Positions 21,611 to 33,361 of a stretch of DNA of 64,000 nucleotides are shown in pieces (within the stretch, counting starts at the first letter, position 1; each line of letters opens with the position of its first letter). The notes below the pieces were generated by a model that was not told where the DNA came from, ran no database searches, and worked only from the letters and a program-made list of their open reading frames with translations. Origin of the DNA: Theristus sp. LFF4_11 (lineage: Eukaryota; Nematoda; Chromadorea; Monhysterida; Xyalidae); assembly GCA_030248135.1 (NCBI GenBank), contig JASANC010003074.1, forward strand, positions 116,001 to 180,000, written 5' to 3'. Both the position numbers and the translations under genes were made by a program.

Positions 21611-22107
21611 ATGAACCAGCAGTTATTTATTTGCTCACTACTGGATGCAGCGCGCGTACCTCAACACCAGCAACAACAAAAAATACGTTGCATTCATAAT
21701 TTGCAGGAGAAATTCGCACAGTCAATGGTGAAAACTCTGATCTTCCATGAACGCTATTTAAAGGTGTGTTTTTGCGTGATCTTATTGACTAGTTTTTTTT
21801 GTTCATAGCTTCACGCAGACCACAGTAAAATCAGTTTTTGCTTATATGATTCATACGCCATGATGTATGGTTTTCAAATTGATGAAATAAATGACGCTCT
21901 CTCTTGAATGAAAAGTTGTGTGTTTTCGCAAATTTCATGATGACTCACCAAGAAAACAAAAGCTTAGCAGAAGTGCTGCATCACGTGACAACCATCGCCT
22001 GTCACCGCTACCTGGCCGACCTTCCGCTCTGTGCGAGCTGCAAAAAGAAGCCTGTCCTTGAAACAAAATCACGCAAAAAAATTCGATTTCATATTCCGAT
22101 TCCTTAA
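21611..22107 (+). CDS. Possible two-exon small gene, unknown function
   Basis: A frame from ATG 21611 codes a Gln-rich peptide and reaches a GTGTGT donor at ~21767. A second frame around 21960-22107 codes a basic, Cys-containing tail (CASCKKK, then SRKKIRFHIPIP) and stops at 22105-22107. An AATAAA follows 41 bp later (22148-22153). A poly(A) signal at the right distance is the main support. The intron phase could be met by an acceptor inside AACAAAAG near 21961, but no acceptor is strong, so the structure is tentative. I recognise no domain. Confidence 0.3.
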
Positions 22108-22242
22108 CACTCATTTTTTGCCTTCACCTTGATCTATTTGTTGCACCAATAAAGTTGTAAGTTGCAAAAGTTTTTTGCCCCCAAAAAGCAGCTTTTCTGA
22201 GTACCAGACTCACTGTACAAATGCCCTAAAGGGCTTTCCAAC

Positions 22243-22508
22243 TACAGCATGGCCGAATAAATAAGGCATTCCTTGTATTCTCCATCAAGGCGGGATCCGT
22301 CGCAGACTAGGAGTTGTCTTTTCAAGAATGCTAAGATAATTTCCCATCGTGTGTACAAGGCAGAATAGCACGAAGAATCAATGAGATTTAAAAAACACGT
22401 CAAATTTGACACACCGTTGGGTTTCTAAACTTTTTTCTTCTGTCATTCAAATTTCGCGCGCTTTTCAACCCTGAAAAAAGCTGCCATGTTTACTCGGCCA
22501 TTCCGTAC
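22243..22508 (+). mobile_element. MITE family 'GGCCGA', full copy
   Basis: The ends TACAGCATGGCCGAATAAAT and, reversed, GTACGGAATGGCCGAGTAAA are inverted repeats. The inside holds CATCAAGGCGGGATC and AAATTTGACACAC. Other copies are at 30608-30790, 40850-41112, 59200-59482 and 63186-63262. Confidence 0.8.
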
Positions 22509-23625
22509 ATGTAGCATCAGTTATGTGATTTACCGATTTCCGGGGCGGTAAGTCCCAGACCAATCAGCGCACATTAAAAAACGATTTTTTTGGCTTCCCG
22601 CTCAGAGACTTCTAGGGAAAGGGGCCATATAAACGGGCTTAGGTCTTAAATGCACGACTTATGCGGTACCTCAACTCTTGCTGATTTTTCCTGATTTGAC
22701 AATCAAGAAGCGTATACACTTTCAAAATCGCGACGAGACTATGAATGGTAGAAGTAAGACCTGGTGCTCCAGCGTGTACCCATAAAAGCTTTTTCTACGT
22801 ACTTTGCCTCTGTTGTTTGTCCGTTCGTTCTTTTCAAAAAATGCCGCTGATTTATGAGTTGTATCGGTTGAGAACCAATCATAATGCACCTGGAAAGCCC
22901 GGGTCCGGGACTGTTTTCGCTCTCTGAGAATATAAATTTTACGCTTCACGTTTTTTGTTACCACGCACAGGTTTTTTTTGAAAATGGGGTTCATTCATCA
23001 CACTGGCGCCGAACACAATGAAAATGAGTTCTTACAATATGTTCAAAATTAAAAAAAGAGTTGAGCTGAGCGTAATAGCATTACGGACTGTGGTCTGGCT
23101 ACACTCGGTTTATTACATTCTTTGATGTTTATTTTTTGCATCTCCCGGAAAATTCCGTAAATGTTTTATTGTCCAACCCCACATTATATTTCTAGTCGCG
23201 AGTTGGGTGAGTTTAACGCATATCAAAAATAAGAACGATCCGTGTTATTGCAGCTGTGTCCTTGTGTGTTTTCTGTCTTCAAAAAGCTACATGTACATGC
23301 ATATGACTGAATGTTATGAAACTTTTCTGTTGTGAAAATTGTTTTGCTTGAAAAAAACAAAACAGTAAAATTCATACAGTCCAGACAAACGTCTCCGAAC
23401 GAAACCGTGACAAGTGAAAACGATAAACTTCCTGTTGATAAATGCTCTCACAAGCTAGTATAAGCTGTATACATGCACCTGGCATATGGTTCAGTCATGA
23501 CCCTTATGCGATATCGTTATAAACATGCATGGCGAGCAATATTAGTGCGTGCGCGCGCTATTTTCCGGAGCGAAAAAAAACGGTTCGATACTCTGTGACT
23601 GATAAAAGCCGTCGGTTTTTTTTTC
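22509..23625. other. No gene recognised
   Basis: Unique AT-rich sequence. I see no feature beyond chance open frames. Confidence 0.4.
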
Positions 23626-24144
23626 ATGCCCATTCACGGTTCATACACATCGTGTGCGACATCGCGCATGGGGAGCTCGTTTATAATTGGATATCTGCAA
23701 AAACGAAAACATAATTTCGCTTATTTTTCAAGTGTGCAAAAACCGAGAAAAATGCAGGCGTTTTTGAATGCGCTGCTGCTCCCGGGGAGTGTCACGCTAA
23801 AAAAAGTTCCGTTCTTGGGGTTGTTATTAGGACATGCCATTTTTGGTGTCATTATGAATGCCATATGTCTTTGTGGGTGCGCCATTCAAGAAATCGTGAC
23901 ACAAGAAATGCAGGGCCTGTGGCAATTTTTCCCAGAAACGCTCGCCTCTGTTGAGGCACTTATGCGTCTCTCGGATATCGCAAAATTGAGTTTTCGCCTG
24001 GAGCACCTCCATTGGTTGGTCAGGTTACTCAGGTGCACGCTGAGCAAGGTGACCGAATTGCTAAAAAAGCAATCTTGTGTCCTGAAAATGAAATTGGCAA
24101 CATCAGACTCGGCGTTACTCATTCATTGGTCACAATTTTTGTGA
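23626..24144 (+). CDS. Unassigned open frame, possible gene
   Basis: 172 codons from ATG 23626, with an internal ATG at 23751. The part from 23751 has a hydrophobic stretch (FLGLLLGHAIFGVIMNAICL) that could span a membrane. From about 23955 another + frame is open to a TGA near 24165 and also looks protein-like (VTQVHAEQGDRIAKKAILC), so a frameshifted or spliced structure is possible. No family is recognised and both readings may be chance. Confidence 0.25.
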   Translation: MPIHGSYTSCATSRMGSSFIIGYLQKRKHNFAYFSSVQKPRKMQAFLNALLLPGSVTLKKVPFLGLLLGHAIFGVIMNAICLCGCAIQEIVTQEMQGLWQFFPETLASVEALMRLSDIAKLSFRLEHLHWLVRLLRCTLSKVTELLKKQSCVLKMKLATSDSALLIHWSQFL

Positions 24145-24245
24145 CGGATGGACACACCGCTTGAGACACCCCCGGCGGACAGGTCTCACGGGACAACTTT
24201 TATTTTCGTACACCTTTTTTTGCGGGCAGTGTAAAGACTTTTACA

Positions 24246-24513
24246 TACCGTAAAAAGTCTTGCATATAACGTCTCCTTATATAAATTTGAAAATCAAAAA
24301 TTTCTGAAAAAAGTGGAATTTCGTGTGACAACCTTATAAGTGGGAGGAGGTCTTATAAAGCGAACATTAGGAATTTAGGGCCTTATAAACGGGGCGCGAT
24401 TTCGACCAAGTCAAAAATTTGAATTTTTTGGTTTCCCGCCGTGTGACACTCCGCCCACTTTTGGGTGGGGGTCTTATAAGTGGGAGGAACCTTATATGCA
24501 AGACTTTACGGTA
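24246..24513. mobile_element. TIR MITE, ends TACCGTAAAGTCTTGCATA
   Basis: The left end TACCGTAAAAAGTCTTGCAT is matched by the right end in reverse (TACCGTAAAGTCTTGCATAT). Inside, CTTATAAGTGGGAGG repeats. The first seven bases equal those of the C/G-run elements (TACCGTATTACC), suggesting related transposases. Confidence 0.75.
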
Positions 24514-24937
24514 AATAGCCAGAACGCCTGCGGCAGACCCTGTATCATTTTTGTACCACATTTTTTGAATTCCATCAAAGCCATGATATAAACAATGACA
24601 GCAAGAATGGCACTATCTGCGTGTATGCCTTTGATCATTTTCAATTGCGAGGTTCTCTCTCCTTTCAACTCCTCAGGTCTGTGTGCCTTGCAAAATCCCC
24701 TGAGCATCTTTCAACTCCCTGCAAAGTCCCCTGAGCTTTTTTCAAGTCACTGTAAAATGTCTCCTGAGATACAGTGTATGTTGTCGCTGAAAATCCACTC
24801 ATACATATTGTTGTTGTACAAGCTATCTGAAGCCTGACCGCTTTGCTTTTTTTGTCAGGCGTCAAGTTTGTTTACCGCGCAGCTGATTGGCTGCGCATTA
24901 CAACATTACCAAAATGTATGTGCGTCTTATCATGTAT

Positions 24938-25176
24938 TGTGGATTTATTCAAACGTGTCCGGACTAAAATGACGTCATTTGCTTTAAAAACGCCCGTTTG
25001 TCAAAGCACAGGCACTAAAATGTCAGTTTGGTGTGACTGATTCGACATTCACCATTTGTTTACGGGAAGCAACCGGCTAAACGAAAATCTTGTTTTGTTG
25101 TGAACGGCAAGCGCATGTTTGACGGCACATGACGTCATTTCAGTGGGACACGTTTAAAAAAATAGGCCATACACTA
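24938..25176 (+). mobile_element. TIR MITE with CRE-like palindromes, second copy
   Basis: Nearly the same as 17395-17640, including AAAATGACGTCATTT and the inverted AAACGTGTCC ends. Flanks differ, so the boundaries are those of a mobile unit. Confidence 0.7.
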
Positions 25177-26000
25177 ATAATTGCCTTGAATTTCGAATTC
25201 AAACTGAAATTTTGAATGGTTTATTTTTGCGTGTTTCAGTTTTCCCTTTTTGAGCTTCAATGTTTTCCGCTAAATCAATTGAATTAGCCGAATAGAAACC
25301 TGAACCGGAACGACCACAAGACCACCCTGGTAAAAGCACAAGCCGTTTCATACCTTTCAAAAACGATGTCAATTTTGTTTGGTATAGTTGTTAGCCACCC
25401 ACGCAGCGCGTATGTATCTTACTACGTTGAAGCAAATCGGTCTTTTTTATTTTTGTTGATATTTTTTTGTCGTTTCTTCGATCTTTGTTGTCTATACGCA
25501 TGTGTGGATCAATCCATAAGCGCTATTCGGCGGAAATATTTTTGCAAAGCAAGATTTCAATTTCACCTTTTTCCAATTAATTACTCTTTTTTCATTTCAT
25601 TGATCTCGTCGTGTCACTCACTCGTGTTTCCCATTTTTCTGTTGTTTTATTGTGCAGCTGTTTCTTTCTCAATGTCAGATTTTAACCAATCAGAGTCGCG
25701 CGCAGTTTTTTTATCAATCAATTTTCTTTGTTACCGGTCATATAGACCACATGTCAGATCTTTTATACGCATACATGTGCTTCGTACATGTAGCGTGCGG
25801 CTTCCTTTCCTGTGTGCTAAGCTGTGCACCACTAAGCACGCATCTTCACGCTATCTTTCACACTGAACATACGACAGTTCGCGCCGTTCCTGTTTTTTTC
25901 GTTTTCAGCCGAAGACCTACGCATAAACCTGAAAGGTTTCGCATGTTTACTTTTAATTGTTAAGAGGTTTCATTTTAACTCAACGGCGCCGAGATCGTTG
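25177..26000. other. No gene recognised
   Basis: A T-rich 166-codon frame (25366-25866) rich in Phe, Ser and Cys shows no domain and matches the base bias of the strand. Confidence 0.4.
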
Positions 26001-26744
26001 TACAAGGTATTTCAGCAGTAGTGGGTAGGAGTTTGACGCGTTATTTCTGGAGTTGTGTTTAACCGTGTTCAATGAAATTTTAGACAGTTGTTCAGGGAGG
26101 CTTAGCTTAGATTTGTGCAAAATTTCAAAGACATTCAAATGAATTCAAATATTTGCACACGAATGACAGAGCAAAACAAAGTTTCAAAAATGGACCAGAA
26201 AATACCAGATCACACGATACAACCGGACAACAAAGGACAACACTCAATGCAAAGGGGTTGAGTCAAGGAGAAGGTGTACTCGAGAAAACCGGCGACTATC
26301 GCCCAGCTACAACAAATCATCGCGAGGCCCTTTGCATCGATGCCAGCGTACATACATGCGCCAGAAGGCGGTTTTGGCCGTGACGGCTAGGCCGAGAAGC
26401 AAGCGATGCATTGAGGCTCATAATAGGATTGAGTTGACTGTTGATGTTTGCTGTTATTGCCACACAGATTTTGAAGCGTTCTTTTGGAATGTTTGAATTG
26501 AGTGTTTCCTTTGTTGTCAGGGAGGTGGTATCGTGTGATCTGTTATTTTCTGGTCCATTTTTGAAACTTTTTGTGTTTTGCTCTGCCATTCTTGTGCAGC
26601 TGAACGAATTTTTCTGAAAATTTGAACAAATCCAAGTCAAGCCTTCCTGAACAACTTTCTAAAATTTCATTGAATATGGTTCAACACAACTCGAGAATAA
26701 ATGCGTCAAACAGCACCTACCCACTACTTCTGAAACACCCTGTA
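26001..26744. mobile_element. mariner-type TIR element, ends TACAGGGTGTTTCAG
   Basis: Ends are inverted repeats of at least 150 bp: TACAAGGTATTTCAGCAGTA on the left and, in reverse, TACAGGGTGTTTCAGAAGTA on the right, followed by GTGGGTAGG and TTTGACGCGTTA. Left and right inner arms also match (AATGACAGAGCAAAACA..). TA stands at both edges. No transposase remains. A one-armed relative is at 55047-55430. Confidence 0.8.
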
Positions 26745-27306
26745 GTGACGAGCATTCTTTACTGAACGGACAAATCGTTATATTCTCTGCGACGCGAGCT
26801 TGCTGCATCGTAAAGCAAAACAAGGTCACAGGGTTTTTATTCAGGCTTGACATTAAGAAATAATCATAACCGTGAAGATTCAATTATTTTTTTACTATCA
26901 CACTGAACAAGGCGTTAGAGATTGCATGGTGTCGAGAGTGGATTAAAATATTGGAACGAGATAGCATTCAAATTAATTTCCGGCAACAAAAGAACAGATA
27001 GCGACCAATACAAGCCGTGAAAATGTCAATGGAGCCGTCAGAAAACGATCACAATCAAAGGTAAACCGTAAAAAGGGTTGGATTTGCAGTTGCAGTAAAA
27101 ACAATTTGCAGTTTTTCATTGGAAATCGAGTGCTAAGACAAAGAAGGTAAAAGTGATACCGAAGTTCTTTGACTGAAAACAGCGCTTTTTACAGAATCTA
27201 TCACAGACAGTCTCGGCTGTTACAAACTGCGTTAAAAACCAATAACATCAGAGTATTCTCAAATACAAAAACACACAAGTGGTCACAAAAAGCATAGAAA
27301 GAGTAA

Positions 27307-27361
27307 AGGGGCATTCATGAAGTAGCTACGCGTCACTCAATACTGCTTCATAAATGCGCCT
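27307..27361. mobile_element. Mini PIF/Harbinger-like hairpin MITE
   Basis: A 55-bp hairpin with ends AGGGGCATTCATGAAGTAG and, reversed, AGGCGCATTTATGAAGCAG, flanked by TAA at 27304-27306 and 27362-27364. The ends match those of the MITE at 8673-8950. Confidence 0.65.
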
Positions 27362-27370
27362 TAAGAAATA

Positions 27371-28467
27371 TACAGAGTGAGCCAAAAAAAAGGTTCCAAT
27401 TCTAAAATGCTCTCACTGGTTTGTGCTAAGGTGTTTCGAGCTGAAAATTGGAACACTATTAGAAAACATTTGGAGGTTTTTCTGACCAAATTTTTGTTAT
27501 GGTATGTTGCCCCTATCACTCACTACAGAAGAATATCTGGAAAACATGAAAAATCGACAAATGTTGTGAATTGCAGAGGGTTGATTTAGCTGTAACAAAG
27601 GGACCTCGTGTTTTAAAATTTGGAACACTTGTTAGAACACTTTGGGCGTTTTTTGTGATCAAAAATTTATTTTGGCTTACACGTAAGTTCATTTTTACAG
27701 TGTAATTTACAAAAAATAGCAATTTTTGACAAAAAACACTGTTCATCCATAATCTCACTGTTTATCATTGCTCATAAACGATTTTCCGAACTGATGTATC
27801 GTCACGCGGTGTCAAATTGAATCTTTTTACGAAATTGCCGAACCACTGTGGAAAAGTTATTCGCATGTTCCCACCAATTGGCAGACCAGACTCGCTGCTC
27901 TGCCGTCCACTTAACCATGATGCAGCAAAGACTGAAAATGGAAGTGCATCTCTCACTGCAGAAAAACAACCACGCAGTCTGCTATGGTAAAAATATCAGA
28001 GTGGCAAATTTTGTGTATTAAAAAAAACAATTTGGATTTGAAAAGATAAATTCGCGTCTGTTCTGAGCAGAACCGCTTACTCACACTCAGATTTGAAGTG
28101 AAACATTGGAGCGATCAAAAACTGTTCAAATGCAACTCAGAATTCGGCATTTCTAAGCTGCTTTAAACTCATATTGCTTTTTTTCATCTTTTTTGTGTTG
28201 TGAACATTCGGGCTGTCACCAACGTTCATTATTTTGATCTTTGTTACAGTTAAATCAACCCTCTGCATTTTACAACATTTGTCGATTTTTCATATTTTCC
28301 GCATATTTTGCTGTAGTGAGTGATAGGGGCAACATACCATGACAAAAATTTGGTCAGAAAAACCTCCAAATGTTTTCTAATAGTGTTCCAATTTTCAGCT
28401 CGAAACAACTCAGCACAAGCCAGTGAGAGCATTTTAGAATTGGAACCTTTTTTTGGCTCACCCTGTA
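27371..28467. mobile_element. mariner-type TIR element abutting an exon
   Basis: A 1.1-kb element with ~220-bp inverted ends. The left begins TACAGAGTGAGCCAAAAAAA and the right ends (reversed) TACAGGGTGAGCCAAAAAAA, followed in both by GGTTCCAATTCTAAAATGC. The central 650 bp is single copy and without coding. Its last base is 11 bp before the first visible KCTD exon, so the branch point and much of the pyrimidine tract of that acceptor lie in transposon sequence. Confidence 0.85.
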
Positions 28468-28478
28468 GTTTTCTGCAG

Positions 28479-30201
28479 CCCCATTCCGGCCACAATCGAG
28501 TTAAACGTCGGCGGCACGCACTACACGACGACATTGGAGACGCTCTGCCGCGAGCGTCAATCAGCATTGTGCATCTACTTTCATCAGCATTTCAACGCGC
28601 ATCAACCACTCTCCTCAACCACCAGCAACAAAGCGGACACGAAACCGCCGATCAGTCATGCATCCTCGGTGAAACCGATTCAAATCGTGAAACTTGAAAG
28701 CGGCGAGTTCTTCATCGATCGCGACGGCGCGCTGTTCCGATTCGTGCTCGACTATCTCCGTAACGGCTTCGTCCTGTTGCCGGACCGGTTCTGCGAGTTC
28801 AGTCGGTTGCTGGTTGAGGCAAAATATTTCGGACTCGCGCAAATGCTCATTGAACTGGCGAAAGTGCCGCAATTGTCAGCGCCGATTTCGGTGAGGGACA
28901 GCGTCAGCTACGGCAGCATGACCGGCATGGCGCGACAGAATGGTGAAAAGGATGTGCTCTGTGAAGGTGAGGAGGATTTGGAACAAGTTTGATTATTTTT
29001 TAACTTTCCTGTTTGTCTCAAAAGTGCTTTCGCGCGTTGATTGCATCGAAAGAAAAACAGTCGGAATTATTATAGTCTTAGAGAATGTTTGCTTCTGACG
29101 AGGCATTAACTCACGAAAAAATAAGCCATGTACAACTACCAAACAACCGGAGGAGTTTTCTGCAACAGATTAGTAGAGGAGAGCTAAAAACTTTATAACT
29201 TTCACTTGTTCTCAGGGACAGAGCAATTAGGGTTGTCTCGTCTCGCGCGATTTTTGGCTATCTCGTCTCGTCTTGCGGATCTCGTCAGTAAATCCAAATT
29301 TACAACACAAAAAAAATTGAAAAGCGTTCGCTAACGACCACCTGTTCACGATCTACAGGCGGCCACATCACGATCAGCTACCGCGGTTCGTTCGCGTTCG
29401 GCCGCGATGGGCAGGCTGACCTGAAGTTTCGAAAGGTGAATCGAATCCTGGTCAGCGGCAAGGCTGCGCTCTGTCGACAGGTGTTCGCTGAAACGTTGAA
29501 CGAAAGTCGTGATCCGGATCGAGAGGGCACCGAACGCTACACGGCACGATTGTATTTGAAACATCAGAGCTTGGAGAAGGTTTTCTTGCGTTTTTGCAGT
29601 TTGTGGATGAGAGCCTTCTCCCCCTTGCTCCACACCTGACGACGACGGCAGCTGCGGAATTTTGCTGAAAAACTGCAATTTTGTTTTCAAAAGCTGCCCG
29701 AAAAACAACTTCCAATTCCCGGCTTGAAATTTTAGTGCGGTCGTTCCAAAAAAATCACAACCACTAACCCAAAAAAAGCGTAAATTTAATCAAAGTTTTG
29801 GATTCGATCTCTCGCTGTCGCCAAACAAATTGAAAAGAGAAGCCAACAAAACGAGGTTTCTTTTGTCTTGTGTGTGTTTTTTGTTGTGAAAGCAGTCTGA
29901 AATTTGAATGGAAATAACAAACAACACAAAGCGACTAGTACCGAAGGCGAAAGCAAATTTTCGAGGGGGGGGTGCACCAAATCAGTCGGTGAAACGGTCC
30001 AAAATCGACTGCTGAAGGTTTCGATTTTTGTTTAACAACCCTAGTGCAGATTGTGTTTGTGTGTTCTTTCTACCCACCCCTCCTAAAAGCACGCACTTTA
30101 TGATCTAACGAAACACAACGTCAGATGTTCGATCGTGTTTCACATGTAGTGGTATTCTATAAAAGTGTGTGCCAAAACAAGCAAGCTTGTCTATTCCATA
30201 G

Positions 30202-30241
<40 letters not shown>

Positions 30242-31136
30242 GGCCCCTGCGCAAGGATGACACGCAAATTCGTGAAGCGTTCCAAATTTTTTCTCGTTTC
30301 TTTAAATTACGGAGGAAATTCATTAATACAGTAATTTTGCATTGGGATGTCTGGTTATTCTTCAGATTCAACCCCTATCGAAACACTGAAATTGTTTTTT
30401 AAAACAGCCGTCAAAGAAACCTTTTGTGCAGCTTTCTTGGAAAACCTTTTGAGCTGAAATGCTGCTGCTAAACAAGCTGTGCAATATTCAGATGACTCCA
30501 AAACTTTTCCGAGACTTTCAAATAAAGGTTTTCTTGTCCGCTAAGTAATAGTACATATATTGTTGGCTGTGCCACTCTTGCCTGAGAATCCCAATCGTGC
30601 GTCAAATTGTACGTGTTTTATGAACTAAGATACAATTGATTCTTTCATTCTGTTCATTCTTTTTCACATTTACACACGATTGGGAATTATCTTGGCATTC
30701 TTGAAAAAGAAAACGCCAACTCTGCGACTGATCCCGTCCCGCATTTGATGTAGAGTACAAGCAGACTGCTTTTATTCGGCCATACTGTACAACAACAAAA
30801 AACGAAAAAAATTTAGAACACAATTTAGAAAAAAAAGAAAGCGCATGACGCATGCAACAATTGGATCACGCGCGCACACAGGCGTTCGACTGTCTCGCGT
30901 TGCACAACTTCAAGATGGTCGCCGCCGTCAGCTCCGGCGCCAACGGTGTCGCGACGCACTGCGCCCACGGGCCCGGCGGCACGTTCAGCGGGCTGCCGAA
31001 CGCACCGCCTGCCGCGAGTCCCGACTCGCGCAACACCGCCGAGATCGAGGAGCAACGCTGGGCGCGCTACTCGGAGTTTGTCTTCTGGCGACAGCCGATC
31101 AGCGGGCCGACGACCGCTGGCGAGTTGGAGGATTAG
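28479..31136 (+). CDS. KCTD8/12/16-like BTB protein (GABA-B receptor auxiliary subunit type)
   Basis: Three visible exons: 28479-28966, 29359-29579 and 30882-31136, with TGCAG, TACAG and CACAG acceptors and consistent phases (2, 1, 0). Exon 1 codes a T1-type BTB domain: IELNVGGTHYTTTLETL, later FFIDRDGALFRFVLDYLRNG and LLVEAKYFGL. Exons 2-3 code the H1 domain typical of KCTD8/12/16: a GHITISYRGSFAFGRDGQAD start, TLNESRDPDR, a YLKHQSLEK-AFDCLALHNFKM junction and a final WARYSEFVFWR. In vertebrates these proteins tetramerise on the GABA-B receptor tail and speed its desensitisation through G-beta-gamma. The exon carrying the start codon was not found and must precede the transposon ending at 28467. 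The last intron contains a U6 gene and a MITE. Exon 1 also codes a His/Ser-rich insert inside the BTB fold (about 28570-28650) not typical of the family. Confidence 0.88.
30157..30164 (+). promoter_or_regulatory. TATA box of the U6 gene
   Basis: TCTATAAA lies about 25-32 bp before the U6 start, the position required for RNA polymerase III snRNA promoters. The proximal sequence element expected near -60 would fall at about 30125-30145, but I cannot assign it. Confidence 0.6.
30189..30292 (+). ncRNA. U6: U6 spliceosomal snRNA
   Basis: Contains the invariant core, including ACAGAGAAGATTAGC and ATGGCCCCTGCGC with the AGC triad, then GATGACACGCAAATTCGTG and the terminal GAAGCGTTCCAAAT. The 5' stem is a short perfect hairpin (GTCTAT-TCC-ATAGAC) and the RNA ends in T6, a polymerase III terminator. 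An upstream TATA box and a complete core argue for a working gene. It sits in the last intron of the KCTD gene on the same strand. The compact 5' stem and CCAAAT 3' end resemble nematode U6 from memory. Confidence 0.95.
30608..30790 (-). mobile_element. MITE family 'GGCCGA', diverged copy in the KCTD intron
   Basis: Reversed copy. TATTCGGCCATACTGTAC forms one end, with GAATTATCTTGGCATTCTTG and GATCCCGTC inside. The far end is eroded. Confidence 0.7.
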
Positions 31137-31155
31137 TTGTGGCAATTTTTTCCGG

Positions 31156-31337
31156 TTCTGCGACTCGTTGCGTTTGCTAACGTCGAAGGGAAACTGGTTT
31201 CCATCTTTATGTGGCAGTTCAAACTCGCCTATGTGACGCAGCTCTATTTAGGGGGCTCGGATCACCTGACCACTTTTGAATTGCCGCGTCATGCATGAAA
31301 CTGTTCACCTGTCTATGCGCGCATTGAGTCTAGGGAC
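31156..31337. mobile_element. Hairpin MITE family 'GACTCAATGCGC', copy 1
   Basis: Left end TTCTGCGACTCGTTGCG. Right end GCGCGCATTGAGTCTAGGGA is its imperfect inverse. Inside are GAAACTGGTTTCC and TTTTGAATTGCCGCGTCATG. It begins 20 bp after the KCTD stop codon, so it would be in the 3' UTR. Relatives are at 45029-45251, 46126-46300 and 49790-49970. Confidence 0.75.
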
Positions 31338-33361
31338 CAAACAAAGATCACACAGTGTGTTTGTTTAAACCAGAAAAAAACCATGACACGGTGTTTGTTA
31401 AAAAACACCGTGTCCAAAAACGGTGTTTGTTATCAGATGAGATCGACAATTTAACAAAAGTTGCGGGAACAGCTGAAACGGTGGTTGGTTTCCGCAGTGT
31501 GTGTGTGAAAACACTGGAGTAAACGTACGATACAGATTTTGACTTTCTAACAATGTATTTTGTCTTATTTTACCACCTTCTGTTGTGAAATTCATTCCAC
31601 TTTTGTACAATGTCAACGGTTTTGTTGTCGAACTACAATGTATAATGTGCAGGCTGCCGGACAAGAATGAACAGGTGAATTTTGGATGGTCAGTTTTTCT
31701 GTTTCATATTGAAAGGTTTTTGGTTCGTGAAATCCTGTTTTTTCCTGAAACCTAAAATTGATTAAGTCAATTTTTTTAAAGGAATGTGATGTAATCATCT
31801 TATCACACGTTTTTACAAGTTCTTTTTTCTTGCCGATTTCGAATTTGATAAAAGCAGGTCGTGGAAACTTTTGTGATGTTTTCGTTATCGATTTATTTTT
31901 CAGTTGTTTTCCGTTTTCATCAAATTTTGATGTTTCTCATTGTAATGCGAGCTATATCAAAAAGTTTATTGTTCAATTTTTACAACGCGATTACAACGAA
32001 TGACAAGTAGAAGCTGGAAAGATATATTAGAAAAGAAAAACAACGATTTGTGTTTTCCACAGTTCCTATTTTTTCTGTGAATAATAAAACTATACATTTC
32101 CAGAAGAATTCCAGAAAGTTGTTCTCGAACAAGTCACGGTATCTTTCAACAACAACAATAATCCCGCATTCAATACTACATTCAATAGTTCAATAGTATT
32201 GAGTAAAAATCCAATTTTCTGACATTTTGATCAATGACTAAAACTGAATCGAAAATTGAGATGAAACCCCAACAAAAGCTCTGACACTTCATTAAAAACT
32301 GGCAGGCAAAGTAAAAGTAACACAAAAAAAAATATTATTAAACACACACGGATAACACTGGCATTAGAAAAACAAACAAAAATGAAAATAAAAGTAAAAA
32401 GTGGGACCCGTTACTGGTCTGACTATGGATTCAACGAGATTATGTTCTTTTTCAACAATTTATACAGCCGTACATCATTAGTGGGTGTCCAATTGTGCAT
32501 TCTCAAATGCCGAAACTGTAGTCTGACGGAGTACGGTATTTTACGGTTTTTACTATATGTTACTGTATTTGCCATTCGGTTTCACCACGAACAAGCGATT
32601 GAAGATTGTCTCTTAGAACAACACAACTTTTCTTCTTCTATGGGGAAATGATTATTACAAAACAAAGGCCGTGAAATCAAGACCGCGATTACGTAAGCTC
32701 ACATTGGGGAAATCGGTACCGTAAGCTCACAGTTTCCGCATTTGACGGTCTGTCCTCACATAGACAACAGAAAAGTGCATCAGAACAACGACAGCGCAGC
32801 CAATCAGCATAGAGAAAAAAAATCACGCGAATCATCAGGAGAAGAGAAAAGTACACAATGGTAAGAAAGCACAGAGAAACGAAAAAAGAGTTTACAAGCT
32901 TGGTGAGAACACAAAACAAGCGCTTATTCTTGGTTCCGACGTATTTTCGCTCAGTTTCCCCACGGTAGCGCTCGTCGGCGTCTGTAATAGGCGTGACCGT
33001 CGTGCGAGCTGGAGTGGTGAAGCTTGTATGGCTCGAGCAGATCCGGCCCACTGCGCGATGTTCGCTCCTGACGTCGTTGGAAATGGTTTTTTTGCTTTTC
33101 CGGTAATAATTTTTGTGAAATGTTTGTGGAAACGCGCAAAATGCGAGGCACGATTCAGGCTATTATTCTCGACGAAATTCAAACGCAGACAATTCAAAAG
33201 CAGACCCGTGCGTTACCCGGCGCCGGCGAAACCGACGGGGGTAGCAACGAGATTTTCTCGCGAAAAGAAGTTTGCGGGTATGGTCGCTTTGTGGTACACA
33301 CCACTGATTCAAAAAAAGACTTATAGAATACAAATTCATCTCTCAAGCACGAACGAACATG
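31338..33361. other. Intergenic; possible coding patch at 32950-33080
   Basis: AT-rich with chance frames, except a GC-richer patch at 32950-33080. There all three minus frames are open and one reads as a plausible peptide (DLLEPYKLHHSSSHDGHAYY). It could be an extra exon of the insulin-like gene or of another gene, but I cannot place splice sites. A TACGGTATTTTACGG fragment at 32534 resembles the TACCGTA-type ends. Confidence 0.35.

Noticed and set aside
25366..25866. 166-codon Phe/Ser/Cys-rich frame
   Set aside because: Composition reflects T-rich DNA. No domain, and flanks show no coding signals.
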